Source: Janthinobacterium lividum (GTDB lineage Bacteria > Pseudomonadota > Gammaproteobacteria > Steroidobacterales > Steroidobacteraceae). From it: a stretch of DNA of 8,929 nt. Made by a program: the position numbers and the translations under genes. Location of the stretch: positions 1-8,929 of the forward strand of contig CALPVO020000079.1 in NCBI GenBank assembly GCA_943327025.2, given 5' to 3'. The notes under the pieces are model-generated. The model ran no database searches, had not been told where the DNA came from, and saw only the letters and a list, made by a program, of their open reading frames with translations. Shown here one piece after another: positions 1-5,951 of this stretch. Numbering within the stretch: position 1 is the first letter of the stretch; every line of letters begins with the position of its first letter.

Positions 1-582
1 CCGGTGGAGACGGTTCATCACCTTCTCCGCGCCTTCGGTGTACACCTTAGGCAGTTCCGCAGCGGCCTCGGCCACTGCATCGAGTATGGCGTCCTCGTCG
101 TGCGCCGGGGGGCGCCGCAGGACGTAATCGACCACTTCGCGCGCATTGCCGGGGTGGCCAATGCCCAGCCGCAAGCGCCAGAAGGTCGGGCCAATGTGCG
201 CGATGGTGTCCTTCAGGCCATTGTGGCCACCGGCACCGCCGCCCTGCTTCAGCCGCACCGTGCCCACAGGCAGGTCGAGTTCATCGTGTGCCACCAGCAC
301 TTCAGCCGGGGCAATCTTGTAGTAGTCGCACACCGCGCGTACCGAAGGCCCGCTGCGGTTCATGAACGTCTGCGGCTTCAGCAGCCACAGCTCTTGGCCG
401 TCCACCGTGCAGCGGCCCACTTCCCCTTGGAAGTTGCGCTGCATCTTGAGCGCCCCACCAAAGCGCGCAGCCACGCGGTCCACCAGCCAGAAGCCGGCGT
501 TGTGGCGCGTGCGGTCGTATTCGGGCCCGGGGTTACCGAGACCGACGAGCAAGCGTGGTTGAAGAATGGGCGCGGCAGACAT
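1..582 (-). CDS. pth: Peptidyl-tRNA hydrolase, 3' end beyond window
   Basis: Peptidyl-tRNA hydrolase cleaves the ester bond of peptidyl-tRNAs that drop off ribosomes, recycling tRNA in the cytoplasm. Reading the minus strand from the ATG at 582 gives 194 codons with no stop before the window edge. The E. coli enzyme is 194 residues, so only the last few residues are likely missing. The N-terminal motif LLVGLGNPGPEYDRTRHNAG carries N17 and H27; N75 lies in QTFMNRSG, D100 in AHDELDLP, and H120-N121 in GGAGGHNGLK. These match E. coli N10, H20, N68, D93, H113 and N114 with a constant +7 offset, so all active-site residues are present. It lies 93 nt downstream of rplY, the usual gammaproteobacterial neighbour. 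No SD is visible before the ATG, and a large inverted repeat occupies the gap. Identity is very secure; the start is probable. Confidence 0.96.
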   Translation of the reverse strand, partial: MSAAPILQPRLLVGLGNPGPEYDRTRHNAGFWLVDRVAARFGGALKMQRNFQGEVGRCTVDGQELWLLKPQTFMNRSGPSVRAVCDYYKIAPAEVLVAHDELDLPVGTVRLKQGGGAGGHNGLKDTIAHIGPTFWRLRLGIGHPGNAREVVDYVLRRPPAHDEDAILDAVAEAAAELPKVYTEGAEKVMNRLHR

Positions 583-596
583 GGTTGGCGATGGCC

Positions 597-661
597 GAAA
601 ATGCAAACGCCGCGGGTAGAGCCCGGCGGGGCATAAAGCCCCCGAACCCTGCCCCGCGGCG
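597..661 (-). terminator. Nested inverted repeat between rplY and pth, possible terminator or attenuator
   Basis: A perfect 9-bp inverted repeat (CGCCGCGGG at 608-616 against CCCGCGGCG at 653-661) encloses a smaller perfect hairpin (GGGGC at 628-632, loop 633-637, GCCCC at 638-642). On the transcribed minus strand the outer 3' arm is followed by TTTGCATTTT (607-598), a discontinuous U-rich tract. This resembles a rho-independent terminator or partial attenuator that would reduce read-through from rplY into pth. The long interior and broken U tract make termination uncertain. An mRNA-stabilising or processing structure is the alternative. Confidence 0.5.
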
Positions 662-675
662 CTGGCAGTGCTGCC

Positions 676-1383
676 TTACTTCTTCTTGGCAGCCGGGGCA
701 GCGGCCTTCGCAGGCGCAGCCTTACCAGCAGGAGCGGCCTTCGCAGGCGCAGCCTTGCCAGCCGGAGCCTTCTTGGCATCAGCAGCCGGAGCGGCCTCCT
801 CTTCCTCGCCACGCTTGCCATGGATAGCGACGACGGTGTCGTTGCGGCCATGCTCAAGGTCCACCGACTTCACGCCTTCCGGCAGGTTCAGGTCGGCAAT
901 GTGGATGGAGTCGCCGGTGCTCATGGTGGAGCAATCCACCGAGATGTACTCCGGCAGGTCCTTCGGCAAGCAGACGATGGCCAGCTGATTCTTCAGGTGC
1001 GACAAGCTGCCGCCCTGCGTCTTCACGCCCGGGCAGGTCTCGGCGCCCACGAAGTGCAGCGGCACTTCCATGCGGATCGGCTCATCGTCCAGCACGCGCT
1101 GGAAGTCGATGTGGACGATCTGCGGCTTGTACGGGTGCCGCTGCAGGTCACGCACGACGGCGTTCTGCGTCTGGTCGCCAATCTTCAGCGCGACGATGCT
1201 GGTGTAGAACTTCTCGTTGTCGAGAAGCTGCGTCAGCTTGTTGTGGTTGAGCGACAAGGCACGAGGCTCCTTGTTGCCGCCGTAAATGATGGCCGGGACC
1301 TTGCCCTCGTGGCGCAGGCGGCGGCTCGCACCCTTCCCCTGCTCCTCGCGGAATTCCACAGCCACTTCGAAAGAAGTCTTCAT
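676..1383 (-). CDS. rplY: 50S ribosomal protein L25/Ctc family with Ala/Pro/Lys tail
   Basis: L25 of the long TL5/CTC type, which binds 5S rRNA in the large ribosomal subunit. The 235-residue product has the L25 N-terminal domain at about 3-95 (RRLRHEGKVPAIIYGG, then VVRDLQRHPYKPQIVHIDFQ) and the CTC-type beta domain at about 97-190 (from PIRMEVPLHFVG to DTVVAIHG). E. coli L25 is only the N-terminal domain, about 94 residues. The last 43 residues begin with four glutamates (193-196) and become Ala/Pro/Lys-rich, ending AAKKK. This includes two tandem copies of APAGKAAPAKA (206-227). The tail is probably disordered and basic, like the histone-like tails of other high-GC proteobacterial proteins. 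The ATG at 1383 has a GGAG 7 nt upstream. It lies between prs (98-nt gap) and pth (93-nt gap), probably co-transcribed. Confidence 0.96.
   Translation of the reverse strand: MKTSFEVAVEFREEQGKGASRRLRHEGKVPAIIYGGNKEPRALSLNHNKLTQLLDNEKFYTSIVALKIGDQTQNAVVRDLQRHPYKPQIVHIDFQRVLDDEPIRMEVPLHFVGAETCPGVKTQGGSLSHLKNQLAIVCLPKDLPEYISVDCSTMSTGDSIHIADLNLPEGVKSVDLEHGRNDTVVAIHGKRGEEEEAAPAADAKKAPAGKAAPAKAAPAGKAAPAKAAAPAAKKK
701..766 (-). repeat. Two tandem 33-bp repeats in the rplY tail
   Basis: Units 701-733 and 734-766 are identical at 31 of 33 positions by direct comparison. They are in frame and encode the 11-residue unit APAGKAAPAKA twice in the L25 C-terminal tail. The near identity at nucleotide level suggests a recent slippage or duplication event, and tail length is therefore likely to vary between relatives. 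Confidence 0.9.
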
Positions 1384-1390
1384 TCCATTT

Positions 1391-1394
1391 CTCC
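1391..1394 (-). promoter_or_regulatory. Shine-Dalgarno of rplY
   Basis: On the minus strand GGAG precedes the ATG at 1383 with a 7-nt spacer. This fixes the rplY start and is one of only two clear ribosome binding sites in the window. Confidence 0.75.
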
Positions 1395-1450
1395 AACGTT
1401 GTCCGGAAGGGCGCCCCGCGACCAGGATGCGCCGTTCCTTCGTAATGGCA

Positions 1451-1468
1451 CGGCAGGCGAACCTGCCG
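1451..1468 (-). other. RNA hairpin with UUCG loop between prs and rplY
   Basis: On the minus strand, CGGCAGG (1468-1462), UUCG (1461-1458) and CCUGCCG (1457-1451) form a perfect 7-bp stem closed by a UUCG tetraloop, starting 13 nt after the prs stop codon. The closing pair is G-C rather than the extra-stable C-G. No U-run follows, so it is not a canonical intrinsic terminator. It is more likely an mRNA 3'-end stabiliser or processing element within a prs-rplY transcript. Confidence 0.55.
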
Positions 1469-1481
1469 CACCGGGTTCAAA

Positions 1482-2435
1482 TCAGTCGACGTACAGCGAG
1501 CTGACAGATTCCTCGTCGCGCACGCGACGCATGGTTTCCGCGAGCAGGCCCGCCACGCTGAGCTGGCGGATGCGCGAGCAGGCGCGGGCCTCTTCGTTCA
1601 GCGGGATGGTGTCGGTGACGACTAGTTCGTCGAGCGCGCTCTTGGAGATGCGCTCGATGGCAGCACCGGACAGCACCGGGTGGGTGATGTAAGCCACTAC
1701 CTTGGTAGCGCCCTCGTCCTTCAGCGCCTGCGCGGCCACGCACAGCGTGCCGGCGGTGTCGACCATATCGTCGATCATGACACAGGTTTTTCCAGCGACG
1801 TTACCGATGATGTTCATCACCTTGCTCTCATTCGGGCGCGGACGGCGCTTGTCGATGATGGCGAGGTCGGCGTCGTCTAGGCGCTTGGCCAAGGCACGCG
1901 CACGCACCACGCCACCCACGTCCGGCGACACCACGATGATGTTCTCGTCGCGCTGCTTCCACACATCGCCCAGCAGCACTGGCGAAGCGAAGATGTTGTC
2001 GACGGGAATATCGAAGAAGCCTTGGATTTGGTCAGCGTGGAGGTCCACGGTGAGCACGCGGTTGATGCCGGCGGTGGTAATGAGGTTAGCCACCAGCTTC
2101 GCGGTGATGGGCACGCGCGTGGCACGCGGGCGGCGGTCCTGCCGGGCATAGCCGAAGTACGGAATGACGGCGGTGATGCGGCCCGCCGAGGCGCGACGGC
2201 AGGCGTCCGCCATGATGAGCAACTCCATGAGGGAGTCGTTGGTGGGCGGGCACGTGGACTGCACGATGAAAACGTCGCGACCGCGCACGTTCTCCATGAG
2301 CTCGACCTGCACCTCACCGTCGCTGAAGCGCGTGACGTTCACTCGGCCGAGCGGCTGCATGAGATGGCGCGCGATGTCGTGGGCCAACACGGGGTTGGCC
2401 TTGCCTGCGAACACCACCATCGAGTTCTGGTCCAC
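1482..2435 (-). CDS. prs: Ribose-phosphate pyrophosphokinase (PRPP synthetase)
   Basis: It transfers pyrophosphate from ATP to ribose 5-phosphate to make PRPP, the precursor of purines, pyrimidines, histidine, tryptophan and NAD. The 317-residue length is typical of bacterial class I enzymes. Visible motifs are RFSDGE (36-41), the ATP-contacting YARQDRRPR region (96-104), the family signature [18 protein letters not shown] (130-147), the catalytic-loop residues K196 and R198 in IDKRRP, and the ribose-5-phosphate loop DDMVDTAGT (222-230). The start is GTG at 2435, because CAGGAG lies 6 nt upstream. An in-frame ATG five codons later (2420) would leave that site too far away. It lies 51 nt downstream of tRNA-Gln, with a strong hairpin between them, and 98 nt upstream of rplY. 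All key residues are present. Confidence 0.98.
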   Translation of the reverse strand: MDQNSMVVFAGKANPVLAHDIARHLMQPLGRVNVTRFSDGEVQVELMENVRGRDVFIVQSTCPPTNDSLMELLIMADACRRASAGRITAVIPYFGYARQDRRPRATRVPITAKLVANLITTAGINRVLTVDLHADQIQGFFDIPVDNIFASPVLLGDVWKQRDENIIVVSPDVGGVVRARALAKRLDDADLAIIDKRRPRPNESKVMNIIGNVAGKTCVMIDDMVDTAGTLCVAAQALKDEGATKVVAYITHPVLSGAAIERISKSALDELVVTDTIPLNEEARACSRIRQLSVAGLLAETMRRVRDEESVSSLYVD

Positions 2436-2441
2436 GCCGCG

Positions 2442-2447
2442 CTCCTG
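2442..2447 (-). promoter_or_regulatory. Shine-Dalgarno of prs, supports the GTG start
   Basis: CAGGAG on the minus strand is 6 nt from the GTG at 2435 but 21 nt from the next in-frame ATG at 2420. It therefore selects the GTG as the prs initiation codon. Confidence 0.75.
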
Positions 2448-2454
2448 AAACCTG

Positions 2455-2479
2455 AGCGGGCCTGCCGTGCAGACCCGCT
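2455..2479 (-). other. 11-bp hairpin between tRNA-Gln and prs
   Basis: AGCGGGTCTGC (2479-2469 on the minus strand), loop ACG, then GCAGGCCCGCT (2465-2455) pair over 11 bp with one U-G wobble. It starts 7 nt after the tRNA CCA end and finishes 7 nt before the prs Shine-Dalgarno. There is no following U-run (CAGGTTTCAGG), so it is not a good terminator. Its position between a mature tRNA 3' end and an mRNA suggests a processing signal or a protective 5' stem for prs mRNA. A control on prs translation is also possible, since it abuts the ribosome binding site. Confidence 0.6.
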
Positions 2480-2486
2480 AGAAAGA

Positions 2487-2561
2487 TGGCTGGGGCGGGA
2501 GGGATCGAACCTCCGAATGGCGGAATCAAAATCCGCTGCCTTACCGCTTGGCGACGCCCCA
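2487..2561 (-). tRNA. tRNA-Gln (anticodon UUG)
   Basis: A complete 75-nt cloverleaf can be folded by eye. The acceptor stem TGGGGCG pairs with CGCCCCA and is followed by G-CCA, with CCA encoded at 2489-2487. The anticodon stem GCGGA/TCCGC holds the 7-nt loop TTTTGAT, whose positions 34-36 are TTG (2529-2527), so it reads CAA and by wobble CAG glutamine codons. The T-arm is GGAGG-TTCGATC-CCTCC, a perfect 5-bp stem. The gene begins 12 nt after the ispE stop and ends 51 nt before prs. I see no convincing promoter in the 12-nt gap, so it is probably excised from a longer ispE-tRNA-prs transcript or driven from a promoter inside ispE. Confidence 0.97.
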
Positions 2562-2573
2562 AAAACTTGCGCG

Positions 2574-3497
2574 CTAGACGGGCCAGTGCGTGCTTCCCAG
2601 GGAACGCACCACGAAACCGCGCCATGCCGCTGGCAGCCCCGCCAGGCTGGCTTCCGCAGCGGCTTGCGTGGCGTGGGGCGCGAACACGCAGGCCCCAGTG
2701 CCAGTGAGGCGCGCCGGCCCGGAGCGCTGCAACCAGCCCAGCGCTGCGCGCACGGGGGGATGCAGCCGGGTGGCCACTGCCTCGCAATCGTTGCGGAAAC
2801 CAGGCCCAAACACGCTGCCAGACGAGGACTCCTCGCCCGGCGACGCCTGAAGGGCGGCTACCGAACCCCGTATTGTGAGGACGGGCGAATCGCGAGTCAA
2901 ATCAGGGGCCTGGAACAAGGGGCCCGTGGGCACGGCAATACCCGGGTGAATGACCGCGAACCAGCGCGCCGGCAACGCCAGTGGCGTGAGGTTTTCGCCG
3001 ACGCCTTCACCCCAAGCCGTGTGGCCGTGAACGAAGACCGGCACGTCGGCCCCAAGCTGTAAGCCGAGTTCCGCCAGCGTTTCCACGGGCAACCCCAGCC
3101 CCCACAGGTGGTTCAGCGCCACCAGTGTGGTGGCCGCGTCGCTGCTGCCGCCGCCCATGCCGGCGCCTTCGGGAATGCGCTTGGTCACCGCCAAGGTGGC
3201 GCCGAGTTCCGGGCGGCCCACGAACGCGCGCAGCGCCAACGCCGCGCGCACCACGAGGTCCTGCTCCGGCGGCACATGCGCCAGCCCGCCAAGACGCTCC
3301 ACCACGCCGTCCGTGCGCGAAGTGATGGCGATGTCGTCGTGCAAGTCCACCAGCTGGAACACCGTCTGCAGCAGGTGGTAGCCGTCCGCACGGCGCCCGA
3401 CGATATGCAGGAACAGGTTCAGCTTGGCTGGTGCCGGCCAAACACTCGTGGCCGGGCCCGCCGGCTTGCCTGAAGTGGCTTCCGTGGCGGCCGTCAC
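2574..3497 (-). CDS. ispE: 4-diphosphocytidyl-2-C-methyl-D-erythritol kinase
   Basis: A GHMP-family kinase that phosphorylates CDP-methylerythritol with ATP, the fourth step of the MEP isoprenoid pathway, in the cytoplasm. From the GTG at 3497 it is 307 residues (E. coli 283). Conserved blocks are WPAPAKLNLFLHI with catalytic Lys25, RRADGYHLLQTVFQ (35-48), the ATP-binding glycine loop PEGAGMGGGSSDAAT (109-123), LGADVPVF with catalytic Asp151, FRNDCEAV, and the C-terminal LTGTGACVF. GTG 3497 is preferred because it overlaps the lolB stop in a GTGA tetranucleotide, implying translational coupling. An in-frame TTG at 3533 with a GGAG just upstream would add 12 residues. An AGGAGG (3528-3523) lies too far (25 nt) from the GTG. 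Homology starts only near residue 20 of the short form, so the N-terminus stays ambiguous. tRNA-Gln follows after 12 nt. Confidence 0.95.
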   Translation of the reverse strand: MTAATEATSGKPAGPATSVWPAPAKLNLFLHIVGRRADGYHLLQTVFQLVDLHDDIAITSRTDGVVERLGGLAHVPPEQDLVVRAALALRAFVGRPELGATLAVTKRIPEGAGMGGGSSDAATTLVALNHLWGLGLPVETLAELGLQLGADVPVFVHGHTAWGEGVGENLTPLALPARWFAVIHPGIAVPTGPLFQAPDLTRDSPVLTIRGSVAALQASPGEESSSGSVFGPGFRNDCEAVATRLHPPVRAALGWLQRSGPARLTGTGACVFAPHATQAAAEASLAGLPAAWRGFVVRSLGSTHWPV

Positions 3498-4108
3498 GGC
3501 GTGGGTACCAGGGTGGGCGCCGCCTCCTGCCAACGCTCCACCACCGCGCGTACCCGCATGCCGGGCCGCGAAGCGGTCAGCTTCAGGGGCCGGGCGGCGG
3601 CGTCGAAGGCGGGGTATTCCACGGTCCAGCCGTCCTGCTCGAAACCCACCGTCCCCGCAACGGGGGCCGTAGCCGGGGACGGAGCCGGCAGACCGCGCAG
3701 CCAGTAGTCCAACCCGCGCACGGGGAGCGAAAAACCAAACCGCTGCCGCAGTTCACCTTCCGGGTCTATCGCGTACCATTGCTGCCCGCCTTGCTCGAAG
3801 CGGGCACCCCGCGCGTCCAGATACACCGTCATGCGGCCGATACCGAGCGGGCCGGTCACTTCGACCACGCTACCCTCGGTGCCCCGCTGCCAGCGGAATG
3901 TGCCCTGCCCGCCCTGCTCGCCGCTGCCATGTCGGCCGGTAACCGCCACGGCAAAGCGGCCTTCGGCGGTCCAGTCGGTGGTCGGCAACTGCGCCGCGCG
4001 GAGTTCCCAAGCCGGCCCCGTCGGGCCGGACGGCGCGGGGGGCGGCACCGTGGCGCAGGCTGCCAGCAACAGCAGCGTGCTGGCGCCCGCCAGCCGCAAC
4101 CACTGCAT
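3494..4108 (-). CDS. lolB: Outer-membrane lipoprotein receptor LolB
   Basis: LolB accepts lipoproteins from the periplasmic carrier LolA and inserts them into the outer membrane. From the ATG at 4108 the product is 204 residues (E. coli precursor 207). A short lipoprotein signal (MQWLRLAGASTLLLLAAC) places the acylated cysteine at 18, with Ala at +2, compatible with outer-membrane sorting. The Ala/Pro-rich linker is followed by W34 and the beta-barrel segment WTAEGRFAV. Then comes VEVTGPLGIG, whose Leu88 aligns with the functional protruding-loop Leu68 of mature E. coli LolB, and YWLRGLPAPSPA. An in-frame GTG at 4156 would add 16 residues encoded by an AT-rich stretch that reads like noncoding DNA, so I reject it with moderate confidence. 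The stop overlaps the ispE GTG by 4 nt, and the TPR gene ends 51 nt upstream. Confidence 0.93.
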   Translation of the reverse strand: MQWLRLAGASTLLLLAACATVPPPAPSGPTGPAWELRAAQLPTTDWTAEGRFAVAVTGRHGSGEQGGQGTFRWQRGTEGSVVEVTGPLGIGRMTVYLDARGARFEQGGQQWYAIDPEGELRQRFGFSLPVRGLDYWLRGLPAPSPATAPVAGTVGFEQDGWTVEYPAFDAAARPLKLTASRPGMRVRAVVERWQEAAPTLVPTP

Positions 4109-4159
4109 GCGCCGGGTGAAGCCTAAAAAAACTATTAAATTCAATAGCCTAGACACGAC
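4109..4159 (-). promoter_or_regulatory. AT-rich pocket between TPR gene and lolB: weak hairpin plus T7, or lolB promoter
   Basis: The segment 4121-4147 has only 6 G/C in 27 bases, in strong contrast with its surroundings. On the minus strand an imperfect palindrome CTATTGAATTTAATAG (4147-4132) is followed directly by seven T (4131-4125), the layout of an intrinsic terminator but with a very AT-rich, weak stem. The same bases contain TTTAAT (4139-4134), a 5/6 match to the sigma-70 -10 box, about 25 nt upstream of the lolB ATG. No good -35 lies at 16-18 nt. Either role would let lolB expression be set separately from the TPR gene. Confidence 0.4.
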
Positions 4160-5851
4160 TTAAAGCTTCAACCCCGAAACGCGCAGGACCGTGGCTTTCA
4201 GGGTAGGCAGGTCTTCCGGGGCGGCCTCGGCCAACCCCGCGCGCCAGACCATTTCGGCTCGCGCCTTTTCGCCCGCCGCCCAAAGCACCTCGCCCAAGTG
4301 AGCGGCAATTTCGGGTTCACTGTCGCGGGCTAGCGCTTTTTCCAGCCACTCGCGTGCCGCCGGCAACTGGCCACGGCGGTAATGCACCCAGCCCAACGTG
4401 TCGAAGTAGGCGGCCACGGGCCGCGCTGCCACCGCTTGCTCGGCCAGCTTCTTCGCCAACGGCAGCTGTTCGCCAGCCAACGCCAATTGGTAGGCCTGGT
4501 TGTTCATGGCTTCCGGGTCCCAAGGCCGTGCGCGCGTACGCGCGGCGTACCAAGCCAGCGACTCCTTCCGGCGGCCCACGGCGTCTAGCGCCGCTGCACG
4601 GGCCTGAAGCAGGTTATCGCTCTCGGGGAAGGCCACCAGCCCAGCGTCCGCTTGCGCCAAAGCCGCCGCCCCATCTCCGCCGCGCAGCAACAAACCAGAA
4701 CGCAGCGCCATACCCGTGGCACGTTGGTCGGGGTTTTCCGCCAGGAAGCGGTCGAAATCCGCCGCCGCGCGGTGTGGTTCGCCGCGCTCGCGCTGCAACC
4801 GCCAAACCTGGGCCTGCGCCTGCAGCGCCTGCGGCCCGCGTTCAATGCGGCTGAACAGCTCCAAGGCCTTGTCGAGGTCGCCGCGCGCACGTGCTACCGC
4901 CGCCATCCCCATGATGCCTTCCGCATCCTTGCTGTTCACGGTGTCCAGTTCCGCGTAAAGCCGCTGCGCCTCGTCGTAACGTTTGGCACGCATTTCCACA
5001 CTGGCCAGCAGACGCAAGCCCAGCGCCCGCAGCCGTGGCGCCTCCAGCAGCGCCACCAGCGCTTTGCGCGCGCCAGCTTCGTCGCCGGCACCGATGAGCA
5101 CCTGCACCCGCAGCAAACGCTTGCCGGGGACTTCATCGGCGGTGGGCTCGCCCAGCGCCTGCAAAACACTCTCGTGGTCGCCCGTGGTCGCCAGCAGGCG
5201 CAGGCGCAAAAATTCTTCTTCCGCCGTCAGGGTGCGCAACTGCGCCAAGGCAGCGAGCGTTTGCATGGCTTCCGTGATGAGCGAGCCATTCGCCGCCACT
5301 TGCGCCAAGCCGGAAAGCGCCTCAGGCGACTTCGGGTAGCCGCGCGCCAGACGCCGCGCCACTTGGGCGGCCGCGGTCGCGTCGTCGAACTCCGCCAACT
5401 GCAACATGGCGGCATCCAGCGCTTCACCGCGTCGTGCCGGCTCCGCGGCCTTCACGCGGGCTTCCAGCGCCTTGGCCACCGTCGCCCAGCCACCGGTGCG
5501 CAACTGCGCGTCCCACAAGGCCCGCTGCGCGGTATCGTCCGCCGGCGCCAAAGCGGCCCAGACATAAGCCGCCTCGAGCATGACGGAGGGCAGGTCGGCA
5601 GCCGCGGCCAACTGCGTCACCCGCATGGCGAGGTCGCGCTCCGGGTAGCGCGCCAGCACAGCCAGATAGGCGCGCACGCCGGCGGCAGTGTCGCCACGGG
5701 CGAGCTGCAGTTCCGCTACCAGCACCTGCTGCGCCGCCTCGGCGTCGGTGAACGGGGGGTTCTTGGGTGACGGCCTGGCCTCGACAACACCGCACAGGAG
5801 GCTGGCGGCGAAACAGAGGGTCGCGGCGTGCGTTCGCAGAGAAAGGTTCAT
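4160..5851 (-). CDS. Exported TPR-repeat protein of the hemA/lolB locus
   Basis: A 563-residue protein of unknown specific function. The N-terminus MNLSLRTHAATLCFAASLLC followed by GVVEARPSP reads as a Sec signal peptide, with likely cleavage after VEA (about residue 25), so the protein is probably periplasmic or envelope-attached. The rest is almost all Ala/Leu/Arg-rich helical hairpins. Recognisable TPR-like units include RAKRYDEAQRLYAELD, ARARGDLDKALELFSRIE, and near the C-terminus FDTLGWVHYRRGQLPAAREW and EVLWAAGEKARAEMVW. As I recall, a TPR protein holds the same place between hemA and lolB in Pseudomonas, which suggests a conserved envelope-related role, but no reaction can be assigned. 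Reading frame remains open upstream to 6109 but would overlap hemA, so the ATG at 5851, which starts the signal peptide, is chosen. No SD is present; see the -10 element immediately upstream. Confidence 0.88.
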   Translation of the reverse strand: MNLSLRTHAATLCFAASLLCGVVEARPSPKNPPFTDAEAAQQVLVAELQLARGDTAAGVRAYLAVLARYPERDLAMRVTQLAAAADLPSVMLEAAYVWAALAPADDTAQRALWDAQLRTGGWATVAKALEARVKAAEPARRGEALDAAMLQLAEFDDATAAAQVARRLARGYPKSPEALSGLAQVAANGSLITEAMQTLAALAQLRTLTAEEEFLRLRLLATTGDHESVLQALGEPTADEVPGKRLLRVQVLIGAGDEAGARKALVALLEAPRLRALGLRLLASVEMRAKRYDEAQRLYAELDTVNSKDAEGIMGMAAVARARGDLDKALELFSRIERGPQALQAQAQVWRLQRERGEPHRAAADFDRFLAENPDQRATGMALRSGLLLRGGDGAAALAQADAGLVAFPESDNLLQARAAALDAVGRRKESLAWYAARTRARPWDPEAMNNQAYQLALAGEQLPLAKKLAEQAVAARPVAAYFDTLGWVHYRRGQLPAAREWLEKALARDSEPEIAAHLGEVLWAAGEKARAEMVWRAGLAEAAPEDLPTLKATVLRVSGLKL

Positions 5852-5951
5852 TCGTAGACTATAGCCCACCCCCGCACCCACAGTGCTTGTGTCCGTGGGC
5901 ATGCGTAACCGACAATGCACACTTGCCGCTCTGGCCAGCCCGGTTGCCTTG
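5852..5951. promoter_or_regulatory. Divergent intergenic region hemA / TPR gene
   Basis: These 100 bases must hold the promoters for both units. On the plus strand a weak sigma-70-like pair is TTGTGT (5887-5892) and GACAAT (5911-5916) with an 18-nt spacer, which could serve hemA. On the minus strand TATAGT (5863-5858) could serve the TPR gene. An inverted repeat GCCCAC (5864-5869) / GTGGGC (5895-5900) lies between the two, with a nested CACA (5879-5882) / TGTG (5888-5891). It could be an operator, but is short enough to occur by chance. Confidence 0.4.
5858..5863 (-). promoter_or_regulatory. Putative -10 element of the TPR gene, possible leaderless start
   Basis: TATAGT on the minus strand (5/6 to TATAAT) is separated from the ATG at 5851 by six bases. 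Transcription starting 7 nt after a -10 box would begin on the A of the ATG, giving a leaderless mRNA. That would explain the absence of an SD. No recognisable -35 hexamer lies at 16-18 nt, so this is a suggestion. Confidence 0.4.

Noticed and set aside
4..636. Long plus-strand open frame opposite pth
   Set aside because: It is the antisense shadow of pth in GC-rich DNA. The minus-strand frame carries every Pth catalytic residue, while this one matches no family I recognise.
820..3062. Long plus-strand open frames at 820-1692 and 2022-3062
   Set aside because: They lie antisense to rplY, prs and ispE, and the second also crosses the tRNA-Gln gene. Composition is that of a shadow frame.
3431..5770. 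Plus-strand open frames at 3431-4126 and 4652-5770
   Set aside because: They are Arg/His/Gln-rich antisense frames over ispE, lolB and the TPR gene with no recognisable domain.
5883..5951. N-terminal extension of HemA
   Set aside because: HemA homologues begin at [10 protein letters not shown]. Using ATG 5952 puts the catalytic cysteine at position 50 as in characterised enzymes.
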